In this document: positions 16,239 through 25,005 of the stretch, piece by piece
Numbering within the stretch: position 1 is the stretch's first letter
How the letters are laid out: each line of letters begins with the position of its first letter
Assembly: GCA_001603035.1 (NCBI GenBank)
Contig: LVAS01000063.1
Span: 62,001 to 126,000, forward strand
Direction: 5' to 3'
DNA from: Clostridiales bacterium Firm_13
GTDB taxonomy: Bacteria > Bacillota > Clostridia > Saccharofermentanales > Saccharofermentanaceae
DNA length: 64,000 bases
Program-made: the position numbers and the translations under genes
The notes under the pieces: generated by a model
Told to the model about the DNA's origin: nothing
What the model saw: the letters and a program-made list of their open reading frames with translations, nothing else
The model's database searches: none

Positions 16239-16850
16239 ATGTACGCATATATCAAAGGTACATTTGTACAGAGACGTGATGATTCGATCATCGTTGAGAA
16301 CGGGGGGGTTGGGTACAGAATTTATACCCTGTCCCCGATGTCTGAGCGATTCGGGAAGACAGGAGATTTGATTACAGTCCATACGTATCTCTACGTTCGT
16401 GAAGATACGTTTGCGCTGTACGGTTTTCCGTCCGCAGAAGAACATGATTTATTCATTATGCTTCTTCAGGTATCCGGAATCGGACCTAAAGTCGCGCTGG
16501 CGATTGTTGCGCAGGTATCGCCGAGTCAATTTGCTTTAGCCGTGATTACGGGTGACATCAAGAAATTGACCCAGGTGAAGGGCGTTGGCAAGAAGGGTGC
16601 GGAGAGATTGGTTCTTGAACTGAAGGACAAGTTAAAGGGGTTCTCTGCCGAAGACGGAACAGACTTCCTATCGAACGATGTTTCCACCGATTCGGTGAGC
16701 GGCGAGGAAAGCGTCATTTTTGAGGCGACGGGAGCTCTGATCGTCCTTGGATATTCTTCTGCCGATGCCCGTAAGGCGGTTCGCTCTGTTTACAAAGAGG
16801 GTATTCCCGTCGAAGATCTCATTCGACAAGCTTTACGCGCGTTTCTTTAA
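16239..16850 (+). CDS. ruvA: Holliday junction branch migration protein RuvA
   Basis: A 203-residue junction-binding subunit of the RuvAB motor. The N-terminal OB fold starts MYAYIKGTFVQRR and includes EDTFALYGF; two helix-hairpin-helix motifs follow (LQVSGIGPKVAL and LTQVKGVGKKGAERLVLELKDK), then an acidic linker and domain III (ALIVLGYSSADARKAV) that contacts RuvB. The length is typical. The ATG follows GGAGAGG, 27 bases after ruvC. Domain order and neighbours make the call firm. Confidence 0.97.
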   Translation: MYAYIKGTFVQRRDDSIIVENGGVGYRIYTLSPMSERFGKTGDLITVHTYLYVREDTFALYGFPSAEEHDLFIMLLQVSGIGPKVALAIVAQVSPSQFALAVITGDIKKLTQVKGVGKKGAERLVLELKDKLKGFSAEDGTDFLSNDVSTDSVSGEESVIFEATGALIVLGYSSADARKAVRSVYKEGIPVEDLIRQALRAFL

Positions 16851-16859
16851 GGAGTGACT

Positions 16860-17972
16860 ATGGATTTTTCTGATTTTGACGAAGACGAGCGACTGATCGG
16901 TCGAGAACGACAGGCCGAGGATCGAGACGAGAAGGGGCTTCGCCCGGTTCGTTGGGAAGATTATTCCGGACAGACGAAGGCCAAAGACAATCTGCGTGTT
17001 TTCATTCAAGCCGCCGCCGCCAGAAAGGAAGCGTTGGATCATGTGCTTCTATACGGTCCGCCCGGCTTGGGGAAGACGACACTTGCCGGAATTATTGCGG
17101 CCGAAATGGGTGTTAACCTCCGCATCACTACGGGCCCGGCGATCGAGAAACCGGGTGAACTCGCGGCGATATTGACGAACTTAAACGAACGGGATGTTCT
17201 CTTTATCGATGAGATTCACCGTTTGAACCGTAGTGTCGAAGAGATTCTTTATCCGGCAATGGAGGACTATTGCCTCGATATTATGATCGGTAAAGGTCCT
17301 TCGGCGAGGTCGATTCGCCTGGACTTGCCCAAGTTTACGTTAATCGGTGCGACGACCAGAGCCGGGCTTCTCTCTGCGCCTTTGCGCGATCGATTCGGCA
17401 TGATCAACCGTCTGGAATTGTACTCGACGGAGGAGTTGATGGAGATACTCAGTCGCGACGCGCAGATTCTGTCGATCGCAATTGATGAGGAAGGGCTAAG
17501 AACTTTGGCGGCCCGTTCCCGCGGAACGCCTCGTATAGCCATTCGTCTTTTGAAACGAATGCGTGATTTTGCGCAGGTTCGAGGCGAAGGAATTATCGAC
17601 GGCGCTTTGGCTGACTTCGGACTGAACGCGCTTGAAATTGATGAGAAGGGACTTGATTCCACCGATCGACGCATTCTTTCGAATATTGTCGAGATGTTTT
17701 GCGGCGGCCCGGTCGGACTGGAAACATTGGCGGCTTGTACCGGAGAAGACCCCGTTACGATCGAAGATGTTTATGAACCGTTCCTTATGCAAATCGGTTA
17801 TTTGGCAAAGACTCCGCGCGGACGTGTACTTACACGTCTCGGATGGCAACATCTCGGACTTCCTTGCCCGGAAGACTATGAGAAGAAAGTTCGAGGCCTT
17901 GGGGCCGCGCTTTCCGGCGAAGTCGACTCCGCCTATCCGGTGCAGTTGGATATTGAGTCCTTAGATAATTGA
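16860..17972 (+). CDS. ruvB: Holliday junction DNA helicase RuvB
   Basis: A 370-residue AAA+ motor that drives branch migration. Visible motifs are [18 protein letters not shown] at the N-terminus, Walker [12 protein letters not shown], Walker [12 protein letters not shown], sensor 1 [12 protein letters not shown] and the Arg finger region LRDRFG. A winged-helix C-terminal domain ends with PRGRVLT and GWQHLG, then an extra 30-residue tail. The start at ATG 16860 was chosen because AAGGAG lies five bases upstream; a GTG six bases earlier overlaps that site. It is nine bases after ruvA. Confidence 0.97.
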   Translation: MDFSDFDEDERLIGRERQAEDRDEKGLRPVRWEDYSGQTKAKDNLRVFIQAAAARKEALDHVLLYGPPGLGKTTLAGIIAAEMGVNLRITTGPAIEKPGELAAILTNLNERDVLFIDEIHRLNRSVEEILYPAMEDYCLDIMIGKGPSARSIRLDLPKFTLIGATTRAGLLSAPLRDRFGMINRLELYSTEELMEILSRDAQILSIAIDEEGLRTLAARSRGTPRIAIRLLKRMRDFAQVRGEGIIDGALADFGLNALEIDEKGLDSTDRRILSNIVEMFCGGPVGLETLAACTGEDPVTIEDVYEPFLMQIGYLAKTPRGRVLTRLGWQHLGLPCPEDYEKKVRGLGAALSGEVDSAYPVQLDIESLDN

Positions 17973-17988
17973 CGGAGGAATGTTTTTC

Positions 17989-18597
17989 ATGTCGGCGGAG
18001 AATAATCGAAGCGGGGATCTTCTTCTTCATGTTTGTTGCGGACCTTGTGCCGAATACCCGTTAACCGTTTTGCTCGAACAAGAGTACAGAATTACCGCAT
18101 ATTTTTATAACCCGAATATTCATCCGCAATTTGAAGAGGAAAGAAGACGAAAGTATGCCGCGGCTGTTATGAAGGCGAGAAATATTCCGCTTCTTGTCGA
18201 TCGTGAGGATCTTATTTCGCAGTGGGAAAACAAAACCTGGTGCGGGAAATATCCGAGTCGGTGTGAGATGTGCTATTCGATTCGGTTGAACCGTGCCGCG
18301 ATGAAGGCGGCAGAGCGATCATTATCCTCTTTTACGACAACCCTTCTTGTCAGCCCGTATCAGAACCGAGAGGCGATTTGTCGAATCGGCGATGAGTCCG
18401 GGCAAAGATATGGCGTTCGATTTCTCGATTTTGATTTTCGCCCGGGATTTCGAAAAGGCCAAGAAATGGCGAAGGAAGACGGTCTCTACAGACAAAAGTA
18501 CTGCGGATGCATCGACTCTCTTTCCGAGTCCAAGTTCAGAGACAAGATTTACGCTTCTTTTGAAGGCTCGGAAGGGGAGACCCAAACAGTCTTGTAA
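17989..18597 (+). CDS. queH: Epoxyqueuosine reductase QueH
   Basis: A 202-residue enzyme that reduces epoxyqueuosine to queuosine in tRNA wobble positions, the cobalamin-independent replacement for QueG. The diagnostic cysteines are visible: LHVCCGPCAEY near the N-terminus, SRCEMCYSIRL in the middle and QKYCGCIDSL near the end, with the WCGKYPSRCEMC segment. Two start codons exist; ATG 17989 has proper spacing to GGAGGA, whereas ATG 17980 is too close. It follows ruvB by 16 bases, a common clostridial arrangement. The last 49 bases overlap the converging rqcH gene. Confidence 0.93.
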   Translation: MSAENNRSGDLLLHVCCGPCAEYPLTVLLEQEYRITAYFYNPNIHPQFEEERRRKYAAAVMKARNIPLLVDREDLISQWENKTWCGKYPSRCEMCYSIRLNRAAMKAAERSLSSFTTTLLVSPYQNREAICRIGDESGQRYGVRFLDFDFRPGFRKGQEMAKEDGLYRQKYCGCIDSLSESKFRDKIYASFEGSEGETQTVL

Positions 18598-20480
18598 TGA
18601 TCATATACTACCATTCCGGGCTTAGCGCCGGACGGCTTTTTGACATTTTTAACGGGGCAATAATCGACAGCAATTTTAAGCCCGGAATAATCGGATGAGG
18701 TACCCGGTTTCCCTTGCGCGGATCGTGTAACCGTCCTCGAAAAAAAGGCGGCAGTTTGGGCGGCTTCGAGAATCGCATTTTCTGATGCATCTTTGCCCTG
18801 CGTCCGTAAAATAACATGCGTACCCGGCATTTTTTGCACATGAAACCAAAGATCTGTCTGCGCCGCTGTCTTCAGCGTCAATTGATCATTCTGAACGTTA
18901 TTTCTTCCGCAAAGTATTTCATATCCGTCGGAACTCATGTAATTTCGAAATGTCTGCTTTAGGGAGTCGGCGGCCTTTTTGGCTTTTTGATTCCCGACGG
19001 AGTTTTTGCGCTGTGAGGCTTTACCGGCGGCACGCAGTGCCCGACTCCCCTGATTTCCGCTCTTCGCTTTCCCGGGGAAATATTTGCCGACATCTTTGTC
19101 TCGCGCCGCGCCTTTTTGTCCCGAGGTGGAGGATAGCGTGAAAGAAGACTCCATCTCTTCGCGAATCGCCTGAAGATCCAAAGGTTCCGTGGCGTTTTCA
19201 ACGGCGAGACATAATGAAGATAGATATTCGATCGCGCGTTCATCTTCTTCAAGAAATCCGACGGCCGCTCCATATTTGCCTTTCATCTTTGCGTAACGCT
19301 TGAAAAGGACTTGCGCATTCTCGGCGGGTGTCAAAGTCGGGTCAAGCGGGATTTGCCATTCACTCGGCGGCTCTTCTTCGTAATTTGTCGCGACAAAAGA
19401 AGAGGCTGCGTCGGGAATTCTGTATGACTCGGCAAGAATTAGGCGCCCCCATTCTTTCAACGTCTCCCGGTCGGCACAAGCGTCGATATCCCCCTGATGG
19501 ACGGTCTTTCGTCTTGTCGCGTGATCGAGAGAAGAGCGAAGTCGTAAGAGCAAGTCTCGTCGCTTCTGTTCAAAATCAAAAGACTTGTCGCGTTCCCGAT
19601 ATACGGCATCCATCGCCGAAGAAATGCTTGTATATGGGATCGGACAACCGGCTTCGTGAAGAAGGAACGCATGATAATCCGTCGCCACTCCGCCCGGTTC
19701 TTCGGAATACGCGGTTGGGCAAGGTTCTTCACGCAGTATGCGTTGTATGATTTGTTCTGCGGATCTTTCTACCGCGGCAGACTCATCCGGTTTTAGCTGA
19801 CGCACGCCTGTTCGAGGGTCAACTCCGGAAAGATAACAGATTTCGCGGGCCAGAACCGGTGAAAATCCAAGAAGGGATTCTTGCAGCGCTTTTTCGAGAG
19901 GACGCCCCATCGCTTCCGGTAAGATCGGAAGCTCTCCCCGGTGTATATAGTCAAGCGCCGCAAGGGGCGGAAATTTCGACTGAACAGGCGGATAGGAGTA
20001 AGGGCGCGCGGGTTGAATTTCTCGGACGCGACTCATTCGCGCGTCGACGTGAAGGAGGCTGTCCAGAATTCGATTTTGTGCGTTGAGTAGAATGACATTA
20101 CTGTAGCGCCCCATCATTTCGATGATCAATCGCTTTTCGTTTATATCGTTCAGTTCGTCGACGGTTCCGACGGTTATCTCAATGATTCGTTCATAACCCG
20201 GAGATGAGACCGAAAGAACACGACCGCCTACGAGGTGCTTGCGCAGCAGCATACAAAAAGCGGAAGGGAGCGCGGGATTCTCTCTCGAAATCTCTGTGAA
20301 ATGCAAGCGGGGCGCGGCAGGATTGGCGGAGAGCAGAAGGCGAAGATTCTTGGAATCCTGTCGCACATGGATAAGTAGCTCATAGGAATCCGGTTGGTAT
20401 ATTTTGTCGATGCGAGCTCCTTGCAGTGCGCTATGGAGTTCACGGGAAAGAAAATGCGTGGTAATTCCGTCAAGAGGCAT
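18549..20480 (-). CDS. rqcH: NFACT-family Rqc2/FbpA homologue (ribosome quality control)
   Basis: A 643-residue cytoplasmic protein of the NFACT family. In Bacillus the homologue RqcH binds stalled 50S subunits and directs addition of alanine tails; older names are FbpA and fibronectin-binding protein. The N-terminal NFACT-N domain begins MPLDGITTHFLSREL and includes IYQPDSYELLIHVR; a long helical middle with GAAVGFLEEDERAIEYL follows, then a basic Ser/Lys linker and the NFACT-R domain (YEILCGRNNVQNDQLTLK, DLWFHVQKMPGTHVIL). The conserved GRNNxQND and DxWFH motifs are intact. It converges on queH with a 49-base overlap. The next gene upstream is six bases away. Confidence 0.93.
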   Translation of the reverse strand: MPLDGITTHFLSRELHSALQGARIDKIYQPDSYELLIHVRQDSKNLRLLLSANPAAPRLHFTEISRENPALPSAFCMLLRKHLVGGRVLSVSSPGYERIIEITVGTVDELNDINEKRLIIEMMGRYSNVILLNAQNRILDSLLHVDARMSRVREIQPARPYSYPPVQSKFPPLAALDYIHRGELPILPEAMGRPLEKALQESLLGFSPVLAREICYLSGVDPRTGVRQLKPDESAAVERSAEQIIQRILREEPCPTAYSEEPGGVATDYHAFLLHEAGCPIPYTSISSAMDAVYRERDKSFDFEQKRRDLLLRLRSSLDHATRRKTVHQGDIDACADRETLKEWGRLILAESYRIPDAASSFVATNYEEEPPSEWQIPLDPTLTPAENAQVLFKRYAKMKGKYGAAVGFLEEDERAIEYLSSLCLAVENATEPLDLQAIREEMESSFTLSSTSGQKGAARDKDVGKYFPGKAKSGNQGSRALRAAGKASQRKNSVGNQKAKKAADSLKQTFRNYMSSDGYEILCGRNNVQNDQLTLKTAAQTDLWFHVQKMPGTHVILRTQGKDASENAILEAAQTAAFFSRTVTRSAQGKPGTSSDYSGLKIAVDYCPVKNVKKPSGAKPGMVVYDHYKTVWVSPSEPSKEA

Positions 20481-20486
20481 GCGCTG

Positions 20487-20804
20487 TTACTCCTTTGGTT
20501 CGATTCGACCTTTGACGACGAAGCGAATCCAACCGATCAGGACTAGGATCAAGAGTTCTATCCCTAGGAACAAGAAAAACCGATCGAACCGATTCAACGA
20601 AATCAAAAAATCAAAGCCGATCAAAAGACCGGCAACGAGAATGGCAAGGAGAACACGCCCGATGCGGTGTGCACGAAGATAGCGGAAGAAACCGGCGGTT
20701 CCGGCGGAAGTTGAAGGTGCTTTCGTACGTCGCGAAGCGGCTTTACCGGAAGATGCTTTACCGGCGGCGGAACGTTTGGCCTGTGGCTTTGTACTCGTAG
20801 GCAT
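20487..20804 (-). CDS. Small membrane protein with basic N-terminus, function unknown
   Basis: A 105-residue protein. The first 45 residues are rich in Ala, Lys, Ser and Thr and strongly basic (SGKAASRRTKAPS), a likely cytoplasmic or nucleic acid-facing tail. Two hydrophobic helices follow (about 49-67 and 76-95) with a short loop SLNRFDRFF between them, and a charged end RIEPKE. AAGGAG lies upstream of the ATG. I recognise no family. It is six bases upstream of rqcH on the same strand, so they are probably co-expressed. Confidence 0.6.
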   Translation of the reverse strand: MPTSTKPQAKRSAAGKASSGKAASRRTKAPSTSAGTAGFFRYLRAHRIGRVLLAILVAGLLIGFDFLISLNRFDRFFLFLGIELLILVLIGWIRFVVKGRIEPKE

Positions 20805-20841
20805 TCTTATGCGTTCTCCTTTTCATTCTTAAATCAGTATA

Positions 20842-20873
20842 CCAAAAAAAGAGGGCCTTACATGAAGGCCCTC
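20842..20873 (-). terminator. Intrinsic terminator of the decarboxylase subunit operon
   Basis: On the minus strand GAGGGCCTTCA pairs with the following GGCCCTC around ATGTAA, followed by seven T. It lies directly after the gamma-like subunit gene. Confidence 0.85.
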
Positions 20874-20896
20874 GCGGAAAGATTTGGGAATAGAAC

Positions 20897-21085
20897 TCAT
20901 TCGGATTTCTTCTTTCGACTTCCGAGACGCTCCATCAGACGAATCGTGAAAAAAAACAAGAGAAGAACCAGAAAGACTCCGATAAGACCGCCGATAACGA
21001 CGAACAGGCCCTGTTCCCAGAGTGCCATTGAACGGAGAGATTCGGCGGAGAATCCGGCGTCGGCTAATACATGAAGAAATTTCAT
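20897..21085 (-). CDS. OadG-like small membrane subunit of a Na+-translocating decarboxylase
   Basis: A 62-residue protein with one strong transmembrane segment (FVVIGGLIGVFLVLLLFFFTI) followed by RLMERLGSRKKKSE. This is the layout of the gamma (OadG) subunit that tethers biotin-dependent decarboxylase complexes to the membrane. The chosen start (21085) has GGAGGT at seven bases; an ATG two codons earlier lies too close. It follows the beta subunit gene by about 15 bases. The short sequence gives little homology signal, so the call rests on architecture and neighbour. Confidence 0.65.
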   Translation of the reverse strand: MKFLHVLADAGFSAESLRSMALWEQGLFVVIGGLIGVFLVLLLFFFTIRLMERLGSRKKKSE

Positions 21086-21100
21086 TCGCATTACCTCCTC

Positions 21101-22273
21101 TTAAGATACAAGCATGTTGACCAGAGCGATAACAAAGCCTCCGGCAACGATGGAACCGAGTTGCCCTGCTACGTTGGCACTGATGGATTGCATCAGGACA
21201 AAATTCGTCGGGTCTTCTTCCTTTGCCATCTTCTGAATGACACGCGCTGACATCGGGAACGCCGAAATTCCGGCGGCGCCGATCATCGGGTTGATTTTTC
21301 TTTTCAGGAAGAGGTTCAAGAATTTGGCGAAAAGAACTCCGCCGGCGGTATCGAAAATGAATGCAAACAGTCCGAAAAGAAGAATCAATCCCGTCACCGG
21401 ATTGATAAACTGGCTTGCCTGCATCGTGGCTCCGATTGTAATGCCAAGTAGTAACGTAACAAGATTTGCGAGCGCATTCTGCGCCGTTTCGGAGAGACGC
21501 TCAAGAACGCCGCATTCGCGAATCAGATTACCGAACATAAGAGAACCGACCAGAGGAACACTCATCGGAACAATGATGCCGGCAATTACCGTGACAAGAA
21601 TGGGGAAGAGGATTTTGATAACTTTCGGAACGGGCTCTTCGCGATATTCCATTCGAATTCTGCGTTCCTTTTTGGTAGTAAGAAGCTTGATCACGGGAGG
21701 CTGAATAATCGGAACGAGCGACATATAGGAATATGCGGCGACGGAAATCGGCCCGATATACTGGGTCAATTGAAAGTGATTCGCGACATAAAGTGTCGTA
21801 GGTCCGTCTGCGGCGCCGATTATTCCGACGGCAGAGGCGAGCTTCAGTGCATCGGTACCGGTAATTCCAACCATCGGAAGCACAATCAGCGTGACAAAGA
21901 ATGTGACAAATATACCGAACTGAGCGGCGGCGCCAAAGAATATCATGTAGGGATTCTTGAAAAGTGGAGAGAAATCGATCATCGCGCCGATCGCAATAAA
22001 TATCAGAATCGGAAAAAGTTCGTTCGCGATGCCCGCATCGTAGAGCACCTTTAAGAATCCGCTGGTATTCTCCGACTCCCATACGATCGCCCAAGGTAAA
22101 TTGACGAGAATCGCACCAAAACCGATCGGGAGGAGAAGGGATGGTTCATACTCTTTCTTAATGGCGAGATAGATCAGAATTCCGCCGATTACATACATAA
22201 TCAACGCCTTCCAATTGTCCCCCTGCCCGAAGAAGGTGAACCCGTTGAAAATTTCTTTCAGGACCTCAATCAT
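21101..22273 (-). CDS. Na+-translocating decarboxylase beta subunit (OadB/GcdB/MmdB family)
   Basis: A 390-residue integral membrane protein with about ten hydrophobic helices. It couples decarboxylation of a carboxybiotin carrier to Na+ export. Family marks are FGAILVNLPWA near the N-terminus, FLIFIAIGAMIDFSPLF-like segments, the ion-binding region ASAVGIIGAADGPTTLYVANH and the C-terminal GAAGISAFPMSARV with QSISANVAGQLGS. The gamma-like subunit follows; no alpha carboxyltransferase or biotin carrier gene is nearby, so the substrate (oxaloacetate, methylmalonyl-CoA or glutaconyl-CoA) is open. AGGAGGT precedes the start. Confidence 0.9.
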   Translation of the reverse strand: MIEVLKEIFNGFTFFGQGDNWKALIMYVIGGILIYLAIKKEYEPSLLLPIGFGAILVNLPWAIVWESENTSGFLKVLYDAGIANELFPILIFIAIGAMIDFSPLFKNPYMIFFGAAAQFGIFVTFFVTLIVLPMVGITGTDALKLASAVGIIGAADGPTTLYVANHFQLTQYIGPISVAAYSYMSLVPIIQPPVIKLLTTKKERRIRMEYREEPVPKVIKILFPILVTVIAGIIVPMSVPLVGSLMFGNLIRECGVLERLSETAQNALANLVTLLLGITIGATMQASQFINPVTGLILLFGLFAFIFDTAGGVLFAKFLNLFLKRKINPMIGAAGISAFPMSARVIQKMAKEEDPTNFVLMQSISANVAGQLGSIVAGGFVIALVNMLVS

Positions 22274-22306
22274 CGCACATACCTCCTTGTGTGTCGCGAA
22301 TACCGG

Positions 22307-23512
22307 TTACTCCATCGTGGCCAGAAGGCTCTTGATCTTCTCTGTCGGGTTAATCAGATTGGATAAAGAGGCGTCGTGGTTGATGGCGTCGATCAGGAGC
22401 GCGACAAATTTCGCCATATTTACATCACAGAACCAGGGTGCTTCGAGAAGCTCCGGCCTTCTGTAAACCAAATTGGTGGCAAACACCTTATGGATGATGC
22501 CTTCTTCATAGGCTTTGCTGAAATGATCGATTCCCTCCGTAAAGAGACCAAACGTCACGGCACAATAAATATTTCGCGCACCGCGTTCTTTCATTTCACG
22601 GCCGATATCAAGCATAGAGTCGCCGGACGAGATCATATCGTCGACAATCAGAATATCCATTCCTTCAACGGAATCGCCCAAGAATTCATGCGCTACAATC
22701 GGATTTCTTCCGTTTACAACCTGTGTATAATCTCTTCTTTTATAGAAAGTACCGAGAGGCACCCCGAGAATCGACGCAAAATACATCGCGCGGGTAATCC
22801 CTCCCTCATCCGGGCTGACAATCATAAATTTCCCGTCAGAAAAATTCAGACCGGGAATCGTCCGAAACATCGCTTTGATGATCTGATATGTTGCCGACAG
22901 GCTCTCGAATCCCGATGTCGGAATCGCATTGGCGACGCGCTCGTCATGCGCGTCGAACGTGATAATATTCTCGACACCAAGTCCGTAAATCTCCTCTAAA
23001 GCAAAGGCGCAATCCAGAGACTCACGCGCATTTCTTTTGTGTTGGCGACTCTCATAAAGGAAAGGCATTATGACATTGATTCGTCTGGCTTTGCCGGAAC
23101 AAGCAAGGATGACGCGCTTTAAGTCCTGGTAATGGTCGTCCGGACTCATATGATTGTCTTTGCCGAACATCTTGTATGTACAGGAGAAATTCATCACGTC
23201 GCTGATCAGAAATAAGTCATGCCCGCGAACCGATTGCGAAATGACGGCCTTTCCTTCGCCGGACGAGAAACGTGCATTGTCTACGGCAATTCGGTAGTCT
23301 GATCGGAAAAATCCGGGATAACGGCTGACCAGAAGTTGTTCCTGATACTCTGAACGTCTTTTGTTGAGGTAGTAGTTGACTCTCTCAGAAAAATCCAAAC
23401 TCCCTTTTAGGGGGACAATACCGACCGGACCGATCGGCGCCATAGGATTGTCGCCGTACTGGTTATATCGGGTATAGGATTTTTCGTCGGAAGAAGATGG
23501 TGTGGAAATCAT
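22307..23512 (-). CDS. prs: Ribose-phosphate pyrophosphokinase (PRPP synthetase), long clostridial form
   Basis: A 401-residue enzyme predicted to make PRPP from ribose 5-phosphate and ATP for nucleotide, His and Trp synthesis. The catalytic flexible loop FYKRRDY keeps the Lys-Arg-Arg of active enzymes; FLYESRQHKR matches the ATP-site region, FDAHDERVANAI the catalytic-His region and ILIVDDMISSGDS the PRPP loop. It is about 80 residues longer than the usual 315 because of an N-terminal extension and insertions. The start follows GGGGGA. It is 23 bases downstream of a paralogue of nearly equal length, which lacks the Lys-Arg-Arg loop. Confidence 0.88.
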   Translation of the reverse strand: MISTPSSSDEKSYTRYNQYGDNPMAPIGPVGIVPLKGSLDFSERVNYYLNKRRSEYQEQLLVSRYPGFFRSDYRIAVDNARFSSGEGKAVISQSVRGHDLFLISDVMNFSCTYKMFGKDNHMSPDDHYQDLKRVILACSGKARRINVIMPFLYESRQHKRNARESLDCAFALEEIYGLGVENIITFDAHDERVANAIPTSGFESLSATYQIIKAMFRTIPGLNFSDGKFMIVSPDEGGITRAMYFASILGVPLGTFYKRRDYTQVVNGRNPIVAHEFLGDSVEGMDILIVDDMISSGDSMLDIGREMKERGARNIYCAVTFGLFTEGIDHFSKAYEEGIIHKVFATNLVYRRPELLEAPWFCDVNMAKFVALLIDAINHDASLSNLINPTEKIKSLLATME

Positions 23513-23535
23513 ATTTTGTCCCCCTTAATAATTGC

Positions 23536-24756
23536 TTATTCCAAAAATTCCCCGATTCGCATTTGGCCGAGAAGGTCCTGAATACGATAGCTGGGGTTGA
23601 CGAGTTGACCGAGTGATTCGTCGACATTGATCGCATCGATTAGGCGGGCGACAAAGGGTGTCATGTTTACGTCGACATACCAAGGAGATTTAAGGAGTTC
23701 GGGTCTTCGATAAATTAAGTTGGTGCAGAGGACTTGCTTGATAATTTTGCGGTCTACCGCATCCTGAATTGTCTCAATACCGTCCGTAAATAACCCGAAT
23801 GGGGCGGCGCAATAGATATCACGAGCCCCGTTTTCGCGCATGTGCTGCGCCGTCTCAATCATGGTTCGCCCCGAATTGATCATATCGTCGACGATAAGGA
23901 TATCCTTGCCGGTGACGGAATCGCCCAAAAAGCGAAATTCTTTGATGGGATGAACCCCGTTATGGTTCGTCGCGTAATCAAGTCTGCGATAAAAAATCCC
24001 CAAAGGAAGACTCAACACGGAGGAGTAAAATATGGCTCGAGCAACGCCGGTTTCGTCGGGGCTTACGACCATCATATTTTCCTTGTTGATACGAAGACTG
24101 GGATTCGATGAGATCAATGTACTGATAATTTTGTAGGCGGATTTGGGAGTCTCAAGGCCCATCAGCGGAACGGCATTCGCTACCCGCGCATCATGCGGAT
24201 CGAATGTAATAATGTTAGCGACACCGAGTTTGTATAATTGTTGCAGCATTGACGCACAGTCAAGCGATTCACGTGAATTGCGAAGATCCTGTCGACCTTC
24301 GTAAAGAAAAGGCATAATGACGTTAATCCGCCTTGCCTTACCGCTGACAGACATAATAATGCGAAGCAGATCGCGGAAATGATCATCCGGACTGAAGAAG
24401 TGTTCGGTTCCGCAAATCGGGAATGTCGCCTGATGAGATAAGACATCGGAAATGATAAAAATGTCATGGCCGCGAACGGTCTGATCCAACGTGACTTTGC
24501 CTTCTCCCGTAGAAAAGCGAATCATCTTTGCCTGAATTAGATAATCCTCACGCAAATATCCGACACTTCGCACATACGGATTGCTGTTCTCTCGCTGCCT
24601 TCGAAGTCTTTTCTCATAGAGAATTCGATTTACCTGCGTCACGAAGTCTTGATTGGAAGTATGACAAATAATTCCGATGGGACCAAACGGTTCCAGAAGG
24701 TATCCTCTGTAATTTGCGGATTGCTGGGTATTCCCCGAATTCGTATAAGAAGACAT
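23536..24756 (-). CDS. PRPP synthetase paralogue with altered catalytic loop
   Basis: A 406-residue homologue of the next gene, aligning over its whole length (RGHDIFIISDVL, INVIMPFLYEGRQDLR, NIITFDPHDARVANAV, ILIVDDMINSGRTM). The flexible loop reads FYRRLDY where the neighbour has FYKRRDY, so the catalytic Lys and second Arg are replaced by Arg and Leu. It may be poorly active or a regulatory partner, like mammalian PRPP synthetase-associated proteins; that is inference. The start at 24756 (MSSYTNSGN) follows GGGGGA; the longer frame to 24849 has no ribosome site. First gene of a likely prs-prs-oadB-like run on the minus strand. Confidence 0.85.
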   Translation of the reverse strand: MSSYTNSGNTQQSANYRGYLLEPFGPIGIICHTSNQDFVTQVNRILYEKRLRRQRENSNPYVRSVGYLREDYLIQAKMIRFSTGEGKVTLDQTVRGHDIFIISDVLSHQATFPICGTEHFFSPDDHFRDLLRIIMSVSGKARRINVIMPFLYEGRQDLRNSRESLDCASMLQQLYKLGVANIITFDPHDARVANAVPLMGLETPKSAYKIISTLISSNPSLRINKENMMVVSPDETGVARAIFYSSVLSLPLGIFYRRLDYATNHNGVHPIKEFRFLGDSVTGKDILIVDDMINSGRTMIETAQHMRENGARDIYCAAPFGLFTDGIETIQDAVDRKIIKQVLCTNLIYRRPELLKSPWYVDVNMTPFVARLIDAINVDESLGQLVNPSYRIQDLLGQMRIGEFLE

Positions 24757-25005
24757 GCATTCCCCCGGCCTTGGGTTCCTAGTAGGCGTTCGTAAAATCC
24801 TCACGCGATACCAGTATAACGCTTTGTGAAAAGATTTAGTATCCGGCACTTCGACGGATATTCAACAACTTTCAACGGAGTATTCGTTATAACGAGATCA
24901 AATTCCCGTAATATCGGACAAAACGCAGAAGAAAGGTGTCAGAAACGGTATCCGCATGTTAAAGTACTCATGAATACTCTATCAATTCTTAACGGAGCGG
25001 TAAAG

